Below are positions 20,770-29,590 of a DNA stretch of 64,000 nucleotides, in pieces (the stretch's first letter is position 1; every line of letters starts with the position of its first letter). A model generated the notes under the pieces. That model was given only the letters and a program-made list of their open reading frames with translations. It was not told the DNA's origin and did no database searches. The stretch comes from Thermoplasmata archaeon (lineage in GTDB: Archaea > Thermoplasmatota > Thermoplasmata > RBG-16-68-12 > SOIM01): NCBI GenBank assembly GCA_023140195.1, contig JAGLME010000004.1:72578-136577 (forward strand). Direction: 5' to 3'. A program made the translations under genes and the position numbers.

Positions 20770-21081
20770 TTACCACCTCAACATCTTGCCTTTGTCCAGA
20801 TCGATTGTGTTGAACGTCCGGTAGAAGACGATGAACATCGCAAGTCCTATAGCCGCCTCGGCAGCGGCAACCGCAATGGCGAAAAGGGCGAAGACCTGGC
20901 CGGCAGCATTTCCCCCGTTCTCGGCGTACGAAGAGAATGCCACGAAATTCATCACGGCTGCGTTCAGGATTATCTCCACGGACATCAGCACGACGATGGC
21001 GTTCTTCCTCCTCAGGATGCCGTAGATGCCTATGGCGAACAGGACGGCGGAAAGCACCAGCTCATATTCGAGAGCTATCAA
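20770..21081 (-). CDS. nuoK: Complex I-like subunit K
   Basis: GILRRKNAIVVLMSVEIILNAAVMNFVAF with the conserved TM Glu. Confidence 0.95.
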   Translation of the reverse strand: MIALEYELVLSAVLFAIGIYGILRRKNAIVVLMSVEIILNAAVMNFVAFSSYAENGGNAAGQVFALFAIAVAAAEAAIGLAMFIVFYRTFNTIDLDKGKMLRW

Positions 21082-21326
21082 TCCTTCACCTCCTTCCTCG
21101 CCAGATAGATGCCGCCCAGCACCGACGCGGACAGCAGCATTCCGAGGATGACCAAAGCAAAAGAGTAATCGTCAAACAGGGAGTGGGCCACATCTTCCAC
21201 CGGGACCTCGTTGATATCGGTCGTCTCCCATGCTTCGGATGAAATCAGAGACAAAGCCATCATGTAACCTAGAAGGACGGCGGCCGTCACCACTATGATC
21301 TGCGTTGCCTCACTATTCTCCTTCAT
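21078..21326 (-). CDS. nuoJ: Complex I-like subunit J, C-terminal part (split gene)
   Basis: Second half of NuoJ topology: soluble linker ending in SLFDDYSFALVILGMLLSASVLGGIYLARKE. Confidence 0.8.
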   Translation of the reverse strand: MKENSEATQIIVVTAAVLLGYMMALSLISSEAWETTDINEVPVEDVAHSLFDDYSFALVILGMLLSASVLGGIYLARKEVKD

Positions 21327-21585
21327 CTGGCTCCTCCATTATCCGCCTTCTGGTTAGAACGATACCGAAGATGAACAGCACCGGCACCGCACCCGCATAG
21401 ACGAGGATCTGAACGACGGCCACGAACTCGGACCGCAGAAGTATGTAGATCCCACCCATGGTGATCAGGGTGATAGCCAGCCAGAATGCGCTGTGCACGA
21501 GCTTCTTTGATGTGACGACCAAGATGCTGGCGACAATCTCAACGACAGAAAGCGTAATGAACATCACAAGGTCCCATTCAACCAT
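21313..21585 (-). CDS. nuoJ: Complex I-like subunit J, N-terminal part (split gene)
   Basis: VVTSKKLVHSAFWLAITLITMGGIYILLRSEFVAVVQILVYAGAVPVLFIFGIVLT. Confidence 0.9.
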   Translation of the reverse strand: MVEWDLVMFITLSVVEIVASILVVTSKKLVHSAFWLAITLITMGGIYILLRSEFVAVVQILVYAGAVPVLFIFGIVLTRRRIMEEPDEGE

Positions 21586-22293
21586 TCAGATCTCCTCCAT
21601 TGTCAACGATCCAGGCTTGCAAACGTCGCAACATGTGCTGCATCCGATGCACTTCGAGTAGTCGAATTCCGGGATCTCAATCGGCTTGTCCTTCCTCATC
21701 TTGGGCCCGGGGATCATGGTAATGCATTGGGTAGGACACTCGTTGAAGCAGCGCTTGCACCCGATGCAGGTCTCCACATCCAGCTTGGGATTCTCCAGTA
21801 TCTTGTTAATGAGCTTCTTGCTGGGTCCTCCTTCGGTCTTGACCTGCTCGGCAGAATAGATCAAGGCGTCCCTCTCGAACTCTGTGAGCTCTACCAATAT
21901 GGTCTGGGTCCAGGCGTCGGTGGGGCAGTACTCGCCGCAGTTCCCGCAGAACAGGCATCTTCCGATGTCCACGCCGGGTCGGTGAATTCTGTTCTTCTTT
22001 TCCGACATGTGGGATCGGCGTGGTCCCTTGTAGTTCTCGTCGACCTCGATGTCCTCCATCGTGATGCACTGGTTGGGGCACACCCTGGAACACAGCCTGC
22101 AGCCGATGCATTTCAGCCAATCGATCTCGTGATGGCCTCGGAAGTTCTCCCGCAGAGCTTCCCATTTGTCCCTTTCCTTTTCGAGGGGATAAAGAATGGT
22201 CGACGGCTTCCAGAGGGCCTGGCGCATCTCGCGTAGGGTGAACCTCATGGGCTGAATGATCCATCCCTTGAGACGCCTCTTCTTCTTGGCCAT
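21586..22293 (-). CDS. nuoI: Complex I-like subunit I with C-terminal extension carrying two additional [4Fe-4S] motifs
   Basis: CIGCRLCSRVCPNQC, CLFCGNCGEYCPTDA, CIGCKRCFNECPTQC, CIGCSTCCDVCKPGS in one 235-aa ORF; ATG overlaps the nuoH stop. Confidence 0.92.
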   Translation of the reverse strand: MAKKKRRLKGWIIQPMRFTLREMRQALWKPSTILYPLEKERDKWEALRENFRGHHEIDWLKCIGCRLCSRVCPNQCITMEDIEVDENYKGPRRSHMSEKKNRIHRPGVDIGRCLFCGNCGEYCPTDAWTQTILVELTEFERDALIYSAEQVKTEGGPSKKLINKILENPKLDVETCIGCKRCFNECPTQCITMIPGPKMRKDKPIEIPEFDYSKCIGCSTCCDVCKPGSLTMEEI

Positions 22294-23435
22294 CAGAACC
22301 ACCCTACCCATTTGAAAGCAGCCGCGATCACAATAGAGATTATAGCGATGGGAATCAACCAGTTCCAGCCGATCCTCACGATCTGATCGATACGGGACCT
22401 CGGGAAGGACCAGGTCGCCCAAACGATGATGACGAAGACGATGTAGGATTTGATGATGAACCACAGCTCTCCCGGCAGCACAGGGCCGGACCAGCCGCCT
22501 AAGAATAATATCGTGATCAAAGCCGCCCCCGCATACGTCCTAACCCACTTGGACACAAAAACCAGTCCGAACCTCATGCCTGAGTACTCGGTGAGCCAGC
22601 CCTCAACGAGCTCGGCCTCAGCCTCGGGGAGGTCGAAGGGCAGCCTCTCAAGCTCCGCGAACAGAGCCACCATGAACACGATAACAGCAGGGAACAGGGG
22701 AATGATGTACCAGTTCTCAACGCCAAGGACCGACGTCTGCTGCTGGGCATGCACTATCTCAATGGGATTCAGAGAGCCGGAAAGGAGTATGACGCCGATG
22801 ACGGAGAGGATCAACGGTATCTCATAGCTGAGCATCAATGCGGCGCCTCGCAGTCCGCCGATCAAAGTGAACTTGTTATTACTGGACCAGCCAGCCAGCA
22901 CGACCGCCAAGGGCGCGATAGCCAATATTGCCAGAATGAATATGAGACCGGCGTTGATGTTGGCGACATAGAAAGTCTCACTGAAGGGAATAGCAACAAA
23001 GGCCAGTATGGAGGTGGTGGCGATTATGGCGGGTGCAATGTCGTACATCCATTTGTCCGCGTTCTTTGGCGTGATCAGCTCTTTCTGAATGAGCTTCATA
23101 CCGTCGGCAAGGTTCTGCAGGAATCCAGTGCCCTTGTGGGTCTTCTTCCAGGGTCCTGGGAGCATGATGCCACGGCGGTCGTGAATCCTACCGTACATCT
23201 TCCTCTCGATCCACATGATGATGAAGAGGTTGATTATGGAAACAAAGACCATCACCGCCGCTCCACCAATGAATATGGCAACAAGGTTCAGCACGTTGAC
23301 CGACATCAGCCAGTCGGCGAAATCAGAAAGAGGACCGATCCACTGACCGAAGAAGTTGAGGATGGCTGCAACTATACCCATCAGGAACTCGCCGATCGCG
23401 TAGCTGATGTTGTACAGGTTTATCCACGAGCTCAT
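22293..23435 (-). CDS. nuoH: Complex I-like subunit H
   Basis: WIERKMYGRIHDRRG, AELERLPFDLPEAEAELVEGWLTEYSGMRFGL. Confidence 0.96.
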   Translation of the reverse strand: MSSWINLYNISYAIGEFLMGIVAAILNFFGQWIGPLSDFADWLMSVNVLNLVAIFIGGAAVMVFVSIINLFIIMWIERKMYGRIHDRRGIMLPGPWKKTHKGTGFLQNLADGMKLIQKELITPKNADKWMYDIAPAIIATTSILAFVAIPFSETFYVANINAGLIFILAILAIAPLAVVLAGWSSNNKFTLIGGLRGAALMLSYEIPLILSVIGVILLSGSLNPIEIVHAQQQTSVLGVENWYIIPLFPAVIVFMVALFAELERLPFDLPEAEAELVEGWLTEYSGMRFGLVFVSKWVRTYAGAALITILFLGGWSGPVLPGELWFIIKSYIVFVIIVWATWSFPRSRIDQIVRIGWNWLIPIAIISIVIAAAFKWVGWF

Positions 23436-24511
23436 TTGTCAGTGTCTCCTATGCAGATATCCACGCTTCCCATTATCGCGAGCAGGTCCGCAACCGAGGT
23501 GCCTTTCAACATTACTGGCACCGCCCTCATGATGGCGAATATGGGGCTTCTGATCTTCAGCCTGTACGGGGACTCCCCACCTTGACCGATGACGTATATC
23601 AGCGCCTCTCCCCTGGAGTCCTCGGTCCTTCTGAAGCCTTGTCCAGTTGGTCTTAAGGGAGCCTTGACCCTCACCGGGCCATCGGGAATCTTCTTGAGGG
23701 CGTCACGAATTATCCTGCAGCTCTCCCTCATCTCTCCCATTCTCACGGCATAGCGCGAGAAGACGTCACCTTCCTTCCCCACCTGAACTTCCCAGTCCAG
23801 CTCGTCGTACACCTCGTAGGGGTCGTGCGTCCTCATGTCGATCGGGCAGTTGCTCCCCCTCAGGGCGGGTCCGGTGACGCCCAGGTCCAAAGCGTCCTCC
23901 TTGCTCAGGACCCCCACTCCCATCGTCCTCATCCGGAAGAGCTTGTTATCGTCAAACAGCTGCTTGTACTGCTCCAGCTTCTTCTCGAAGTAGTCCAGTT
24001 CCTTGAAGCACCTGTCCGGGAACCCAGCGGGCATGTCGTTCCTGACACCGCCGATTCGGGGGTAGTTCTGGTTCATCCTGGCGCCGGTCAGCCATTGAAG
24101 CATATCAAGGAAGTGCTCCCTCTCCCTCATCGAGTACAGGTATGCCGAGAACATACCCAGGTCCGGGGCGAAGGCCGCCAGCCACATGAGGTGGGAAGCG
24201 ACCCTCTGGAGTTCCAGTGCGATGACCCTGAGATACTTCGCCCTATCTGGAACCTCGAGCCCCATCATCTCCTCGACGGAGATGCAGTAGGCATGTGACC
24301 AAGTCAAGGAAGAAACGTAGCAGAGCCTGTCCATCAGCGGGATTATCTGGTTGTAGTCCCTCTTCTCGCACAGCTTCTCCACACCTCTGTGCAGGTATCC
24401 CAGAACGGGTATGGATTCAACCACGATCTCACCATCCACACGTACCTTCAGGTTCCAGAGCCCATGGTTCATGGGATGTTGCGGACCCATATTTATCCAC
24501 ATATCACTCAT
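23432..24511 (-). CDS. nuoD: Complex I-like 49 kDa subunit D
   Basis: NMGPQHPMNHGLWNLKVRVDGE, LGYLHRGVEKL, RSPIFAIMRAV. Confidence 0.96.
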   Translation of the reverse strand: MSDMWINMGPQHPMNHGLWNLKVRVDGEIVVESIPVLGYLHRGVEKLCEKRDYNQIIPLMDRLCYVSSLTWSHAYCISVEEMMGLEVPDRAKYLRVIALELQRVASHLMWLAAFAPDLGMFSAYLYSMREREHFLDMLQWLTGARMNQNYPRIGGVRNDMPAGFPDRCFKELDYFEKKLEQYKQLFDDNKLFRMRTMGVGVLSKEDALDLGVTGPALRGSNCPIDMRTHDPYEVYDELDWEVQVGKEGDVFSRYAVRMGEMRESCRIIRDALKKIPDGPVRVKAPLRPTGQGFRRTEDSRGEALIYVIGQGGESPYRLKIRSPIFAIMRAVPVMLKGTSVADLLAIMGSVDICIGDTDK

Positions 24512-24953
24512 CGGATTGACCCTCGAAGTCCTTTCTCAACGGATAATAGTCAACATCATCTGGTAGTAGAATGCGCCTGAGATCTGGATGACCTTCGAAT
24601 GTGATGCCCATCATGTCGTAGGCCTCTCTCTCGGGGAAGTCGGCCGCCCTCCAGATCTCGCTCAAGGAAGCGATCTTGGGGTCATCCTTAGGGACCTTGA
24701 CGTGCAGCTCGACCATGTATTCCTCGAGATAGGATGTGAGGTGGTAGACGCACTCAAAATCCTCAGGCCAGTCCAGGGCTGTGACAAGGTTGAGATGTTC
24801 GCAGTGAAGCTCGTCCCTCAAGAACTTACAGAACGGAAAGATGGAATCCCTGGGGACCGAGACCCTGACAAGATCCTCTCTTGGGAACACGATGTCGCTG
24901 ACTAGGTCTCCGAAATGTTCCCTGAGCGCTCCCGCAACTTCAGTCCCCTTCAT
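24504..24953 (-). CDS. nuoC: Complex I-like 30 kDa subunit C
   Basis: DWPEDFECVYHLTSY, WRAADFPEREAYDMMGITFEGHPDLRRILLPDD. Confidence 0.95.
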   Translation of the reverse strand: MKGTEVAGALREHFGDLVSDIVFPREDLVRVSVPRDSIFPFCKFLRDELHCEHLNLVTALDWPEDFECVYHLTSYLEEYMVELHVKVPKDDPKIASLSEIWRAADFPEREAYDMMGITFEGHPDLRRILLPDDVDYYPLRKDFEGQSDE

Positions 24954-25155
24954 CCTCACAAGCCCCGATGATTGTCCGCTCTGAAAGGTTCGATGAATAC
25001 TCGTTTTGATATATGTTCATTTTGTCTGTCGGGGCAGGTTTGGATGCTGAATATGTCGGTGTAATAATGTCTCATGTCTGATTATCGACATCTAAAGACT
25101 GGCTATCGACGCAAACAAAAATGCATAGTGTGATGTAAGAGTGTCCAAAAGACAT

Positions 25156-25188
25156 GCCGGACTACCGGGGTGGCCCCGGTAACACGGC
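25156..25188. other. Strong two-tier hairpin downstream of the HTH gene, in the nuoC upstream region
   Basis: GCCG-gact-ACCGGGG-tgg-CCCCGGT-aaca-CGGC; perfect 7-bp inner stem (25164-25180) plus 4-bp outer stem. Confidence 0.5.
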
Positions 25189-25193
25189 TGGGA

Positions 25194-25517
25194 CTAACGA
25201 TTATGTTCGTCCAGGACGTGGATTCGGAGCTGCTTGCAGATGACGCACATTCTATCGATTCTGGCCGTAGTGGAGATCCCGTTGGTCAGATCCTCTCCCA
25301 AGGCCCGAATCTTCTTCTCGATGTCGGGATGTCGGTCAATGAGGGTTGGGTCACCTCTTTTGTCACTGAAATAATGACTCACGGCGGCTTGGCTTATTCC
25401 AAGAATCTCCGAAACCTCTGTCTGGTTCTTCCCCGCTTCTTCCATCAGGATCTTTGTAAGACCCCTCCTGATGGTCGGGAGAACTTTGTGCGAGTCAATC
25501 TCGCATGGTTGTGTCAT
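25194..25517 (-). CDS. Archaeal HTH (XRE-like) transcriptional regulator with C-terminal CxxC
   Basis: KNQTEVSEILGISQAAVSHYFSDKRG helix-turn-helix; CVICKQL. Confidence 0.85.
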   Translation of the reverse strand: MTQPCEIDSHKVLPTIRRGLTKILMEEAGKNQTEVSEILGISQAAVSHYFSDKRGDPTLIDRHPDIEKKIRALGEDLTNGISTTARIDRMCVICKQLRIHVLDEHNR

Positions 25518-25710
25518 GGTAACACGACGTTATACTCTAGCAAACCGGTTCTATATAATTGTAATGAAATGACGTGTCGTTTCACATAATCCCAAAGGCG
25601 ATTTTCGTAAGTCTGGCATACTATTCTCCCATAAACTGACATTCGCATGCAATTCGGTGATTTTCGAGGGGTAGAATACTTTTTATAATGATTTCCCAAT
25701 TCCTTCCCCG

Positions 25711-26073
25711 ATGCTCCTGGAAGACTATCTGCCCGTACTTGTCTTCGCGATAATATGCATCATTTTTCCGCCTGTCACCTACTTCCTAAACCGACTGTTC
25801 CGCCCGACGAAGAAGACACCTTTGAAGGACTCCACCTACGAATGCGGGGAGGTCCCGATAGGGACGGCGCACATACAATTCACCTTCCAGTACTACATGT
25901 ACGCGATACTCTTCGTGGCATTTGATGTAGTGGTCGTCTTCCTTGTTCTCTGGGCGCTGGTGTTCGACAGTAGCATGAGCTACGTGGCGCTCGCATCCGT
26001 GGCCCTCTTCGTCCTCCTGGTCGGAACGGCAGTGGGAGTCTCCCTCAAGAAAGAGAAAGAGGTCTTGATTTGA
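25711..26073 (+). CDS. nuoA: Complex I-like subunit A
   Basis: KTPLKDSTYECGEVPIGTAHIQFTFQYYMYAILFVAFDVVVVFLVLWA. Confidence 0.95.
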   Translation: MLLEDYLPVLVFAIICIIFPPVTYFLNRLFRPTKKTPLKDSTYECGEVPIGTAHIQFTFQYYMYAILFVAFDVVVVFLVLWALVFDSSMSYVALASVALFVLLVGTAVGVSLKKEKEVLI

Positions 26074-26633
26074 ACGAGCAGAAGACGGGCGTCGCCGGGA
26101 TCAGCTCCGAAGAGCTCATGGGATGGATCGGGAACGGTTTTGGGAAGACGATGGAGAAGACAAGGCTGAAGGATTTCGTTAACTTCCTGACCGAGAGGCT
26201 GTGGAACTGGAGCAGGAGGAACAGCCTGTGGCCATTGCACTGGGGGTTGATGTGCTGTTCCATAGAGATGGCGGCTGCTTTCTCTCCCAGGTATGATATT
26301 GAGAGGTTTGGAGTTCTGTTCAGGTCGACCCCAAGACAGGTTGACATCCTCCTTGTTAACGGTCCGGTGAGCCGCAAGGTGGCTCCGTCAATAAGAAGAT
26401 TGTACGAGCAGATTCCCGAGCCCAAATGGGTGATCGCCATGGGGGAGTGCGCCATATGCGGAGGCCCGTACTACGATTCCTACAACATACTGGAAGGCGT
26501 GGAAAAAGTGGTACCAGTTGACGTCTACATACCAGGGTGCCCGGTAAGGCCTGAAGCCCTGATAGATGGCTTCATCCAGCTGAGGGAGAAGATAAAGAAA
26601 GAGAAGAAGGGGATGTTCCTTCAGCCGAAGTGA
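26070..26633 (+). CDS. nuoB: Complex I-like subunit B (N2 cluster)
   Basis: WPLHWGLMCCSIEMAA, MGECAICGGPYYDSYN, VDVYIPGCPVRPEAL; overlaps the nuoA stop. Confidence 0.96.
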   Translation: MNEQKTGVAGISSEELMGWIGNGFGKTMEKTRLKDFVNFLTERLWNWSRRNSLWPLHWGLMCCSIEMAAAFSPRYDIERFGVLFRSTPRQVDILLVNGPVSRKVAPSIRRLYEQIPEPKWVIAMGECAICGGPYYDSYNILEGVEKVVPVDVYIPGCPVRPEALIDGFIQLREKIKKEKKGMFLQPK

Positions 26634-26688
26634 GCCATTCTGAAGGCTCGTCTTTTACACGATTGGAGATCTTAATCAGGCGGAACCA

Positions 26689-28116
26689 ATGAAGAACAAA
26701 GTGACTGAAGAGATGCAGAAGAAGATTGTCAGCGGTCCCATTCTCAAGACCCTCTTCATGCTCAGCTGGCCCATCATGGCGACACATTTCTTCCAGATAG
26801 CCTACAACCTGATAGACACCTATTGGCTTGGAAGGGTCAGCGTGGAAGCGGTTGCGGCACCGACGCTCGCATGGCCGATGGTATTCCTGTTGATATCTGT
26901 CGCCGGAGGATTATCGGTCGCCGGCGTGGCGCTTGTCTCGCAGTACGTTGGTGCCAACGACGAGAAGGAGGTCAAGAAGTCCGCTGGTCAGGTGATAACG
27001 CTACTCACGATTGTCGGTGTGATCGTGTCGACGCTGGGAATACTGGCAAGCGACTCTATCCTTCAATTCATTGGAGCCGAACAGGAGGTCATGGACCTCG
27101 CGTCACCGTACATCAAGATAATCTTCGCCAGCATGCCCTGGATGTTCGTCATAATGTCCTATTCCTTCATTCTTCGCGGTTGGGGGGACACGAGGACACC
27201 GATGTACATCTCGGCTCTGAGCGTGGGCCTGAACATCATCCTGGACCCCGTTATGATATTCGGAGTTCAGGGACTGATCCCGTCCATGGGAGTGACCGGA
27301 GCGGCGGTCGCGACATTCATTTCCCGAACAGTGGGAGGTGTGCTGGCCCTTTATCTGCTGTTCAACGCGAAGAAGACCCTGAGCATATCCAGATCCGACC
27401 TCAAGGTCGAGAAGGAGAAGGCTAAACAGATATTCAAGATAGGGATTCCAGCGTCCATCGGGCAGGCGCTGGTCGCGTTCGGTTTCGTGGTCATGGTCGG
27501 GTTCGTTGCCAGGGCGGGAGCAGACGCGATGATGGGGAAGGAGATAATCGCTGCCTACGGCATCGGAACCAGGATAATCAGCATCATTTTCGTCATAATC
27601 GGCGGCCTCACTGGCGCTGCAATAACCATGATCGGGCAGAACCTGGGAGCTGGCAAACCAGATAGAGCAGCGAAGACCCTGCGCATGACGATCTTATCGG
27701 CCATGCTGATACTCTTCGCGTGCACCTTCACGTTCTTCGTCTTCCGCGCGGAGATATATGGAGTTTTCATTGATGACGCAGTGGTGATAGAAGAGGGAGG
27801 GACGTATCTCACGATATTCGGCCTGTCCACGATGTTCTTTGGCGTCTATGCAAGTTCGCTCTCGGCATTTCAGGGGTCCGGCCAGACAGTGCCGACGATG
27901 ATCCTTGGGTTCGTCAGGCTCTGGTTGATGAGGATTCCATTCTCTTTCCTGCTGGCGTTCCAATTCGGATATGGAATTGAAGGTCTCTGGTGGGGGATGG
28001 CGTTAAGCAACGTCACGAGCGCAGCGGCAGCCCTGGCATGGGTTTCCTTGGGCAGATGGAAGAAAGCGGTGATAGACGAGCCACCCAAGGTTGGGGATGT
28101 TGAAGGAGTGTTATGA
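26689..28116 (+). CDS. MATE family efflux transporter
   Basis: LSWPIMATHFFQIAYNLIDTYWLGRVS, 12 hydrophobic segments, GTRIISIIFV. Confidence 0.93.
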   Translation: MKNKVTEEMQKKIVSGPILKTLFMLSWPIMATHFFQIAYNLIDTYWLGRVSVEAVAAPTLAWPMVFLLISVAGGLSVAGVALVSQYVGANDEKEVKKSAGQVITLLTIVGVIVSTLGILASDSILQFIGAEQEVMDLASPYIKIIFASMPWMFVIMSYSFILRGWGDTRTPMYISALSVGLNIILDPVMIFGVQGLIPSMGVTGAAVATFISRTVGGVLALYLLFNAKKTLSISRSDLKVEKEKAKQIFKIGIPASIGQALVAFGFVVMVGFVARAGADAMMGKEIIAAYGIGTRIISIIFVIIGGLTGAAITMIGQNLGAGKPDRAAKTLRMTILSAMLILFACTFTFFVFRAEIYGVFIDDAVVIEEGGTYLTIFGLSTMFFGVYASSLSAFQGSGQTVPTMILGFVRLWLMRIPFSFLLAFQFGYGIEGLWWGMALSNVTSAAAALAWVSLGRWKKAVIDEPPKVGDVEGVL

Positions 28117-28170
28117 GGGAACACGTGCCCCTTGCAGCAGTCTCGGATAGTCTCGAATCATCCTCCGATC

Positions 28171-29400
28171 CTAAACCACAGGACCAATACCATGTTTCTC
28201 ACCGGCCGGATCCTCAGCCTTGAGCAAGAAGACCCCTGTTATGACCAGCCAGAAAAAGCAGATCACGAACGGCAACGCGGTTATCCTATCGGGATCGGCG
28301 AACGTGGCAACAGCGGTCAGAACAAGGGGCCCAAGGACAAAACCTGCATCTCCAATCGTGCGGTACAACCCCATCGCGGTTCCCATGGTCTTCTTGTCGG
28401 AAAGATCCGCCGCCCAAGCGGCCATTGGGCCTGTAAGTCCCAGGCTTAGGCCGAAGATGAGCATGGCGACGACCAGACCGGTGAGATCCTCGGCCAAAGG
28501 TATGAAAAGACAGGACACGCCACCCAATATCAAGCTTGCCGTGAATGGGAACTTCCTTCCGTATTTATCCGCTATTATCCCCGCAGGCACGATCGTGATG
28601 AGAGATGTCAGGGCGACACCGGTCAGAACAAGACCTATGATGCCAGCGTCATATCCGAAGTTCTGGAAGGCCATGATGGGGAAGATGGTCCCAATGATCC
28701 CTCCCCTGGCGAAGAAAGCGGCCAGAGTGCCGGTATTCACGATGAGGAAGGAGCGATTGGACATGACCTTCTTGACCTCGGCCTTCACGTCCCTCTGGGC
28801 GAGTTCCTCCTTTGGGATACCTTCATCCTTCTTGATCAGAACAACATGGATCCCGAATCCGATGGCGGTCATGATGGCATAGGCAAGGAACGGTGCAGCG
28901 TTCCCGAAGTTCACCGCGACAAGACCTCCAATCCCGGGTCCTGTGACCATTCCCAAGAGCAACGCACCCACGAAGATGCTCATGTAGAAGCCTCTTCTCT
29001 GGATCTGGGTGTTCTTTGCCAGGTAGGAGGTAGACATGGTCGCATAGAAAGCCGATCCAACGCCCTCAAATATCCTGGCCAAAAGAAGTACCTGATATCC
29101 ATTGCCAAAGACCTTGTGAATGTCATATGCGAAGTATGCGATGATGGAGGCCACGATGATTATGACGAGTCCGATCGACATTGCGGTCTTGTTTCCGATT
29201 CGATCCCCGATGATTCCTGCGGGCAATGAGAGGAAGACCCTGGCAGCGGCGAAACTGCCCATCAGAGCTCCGATCATCACCCAGTCGGCGCCAAAATCCC
29301 CAGCATATGCCGGCAGGATGGGAGATATGATTGTAACGCCGGTCATAACCAGATAGATGATTATGGAAAGTACCAGCACGGTTCTCATTTCTTTGTTCAT
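28171..29400 (-). CDS. MFS transporter
   Basis: LPAGIIGDRIGNKTAM and GIIADKYGRKFPF loops; 12 hydrophobic segments. Confidence 0.92.
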   Translation of the reverse strand: MNKEMRTVLVLSIIIYLVMTGVTIISPILPAYAGDFGADWVMIGALMGSFAAARVFLSLPAGIIGDRIGNKTAMSIGLVIIIVASIIAYFAYDIHKVFGNGYQVLLLARIFEGVGSAFYATMSTSYLAKNTQIQRRGFYMSIFVGALLLGMVTGPGIGGLVAVNFGNAAPFLAYAIMTAIGFGIHVVLIKKDEGIPKEELAQRDVKAEVKKVMSNRSFLIVNTGTLAAFFARGGIIGTIFPIMAFQNFGYDAGIIGLVLTGVALTSLITIVPAGIIADKYGRKFPFTASLILGGVSCLFIPLAEDLTGLVVAMLIFGLSLGLTGPMAAWAADLSDKKTMGTAMGLYRTIGDAGFVLGPLVLTAVATFADPDRITALPFVICFFWLVITGVFLLKAEDPAGEKHGIGPVV

Positions 29401-29590
29401 CGGTTCTCTCTGCTAAAGTCCCCAGTTTATTAAAGCTTGCTTGGTGGGTATCGAGCTTCAGGCGACATGTTCTCAATACATCTAAATAGAGATTCAGAGT
29501 CGCCATCGGAAATTGAATAGATACTCTAGTCTGGCTTCATTAAGAGCACAGTAAGAAAACACTATATAGAAAGCACGAATTGAGGCACCC

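Noticed and set aside
21313-21326. nuoJ overlap as a sequencing frameshift
   Set aside because: Both halves have plausible starts and complete helices, and split J subunits occur in other archaeal complexes; a read-level check is still worthwhile.
22749-23585. 278-aa + strand ORF opposite nuoH/nuoD
   Set aside because: Shadow ORF opposite conserved NuoH/NuoD sequence; composition typical of an antisense frame.
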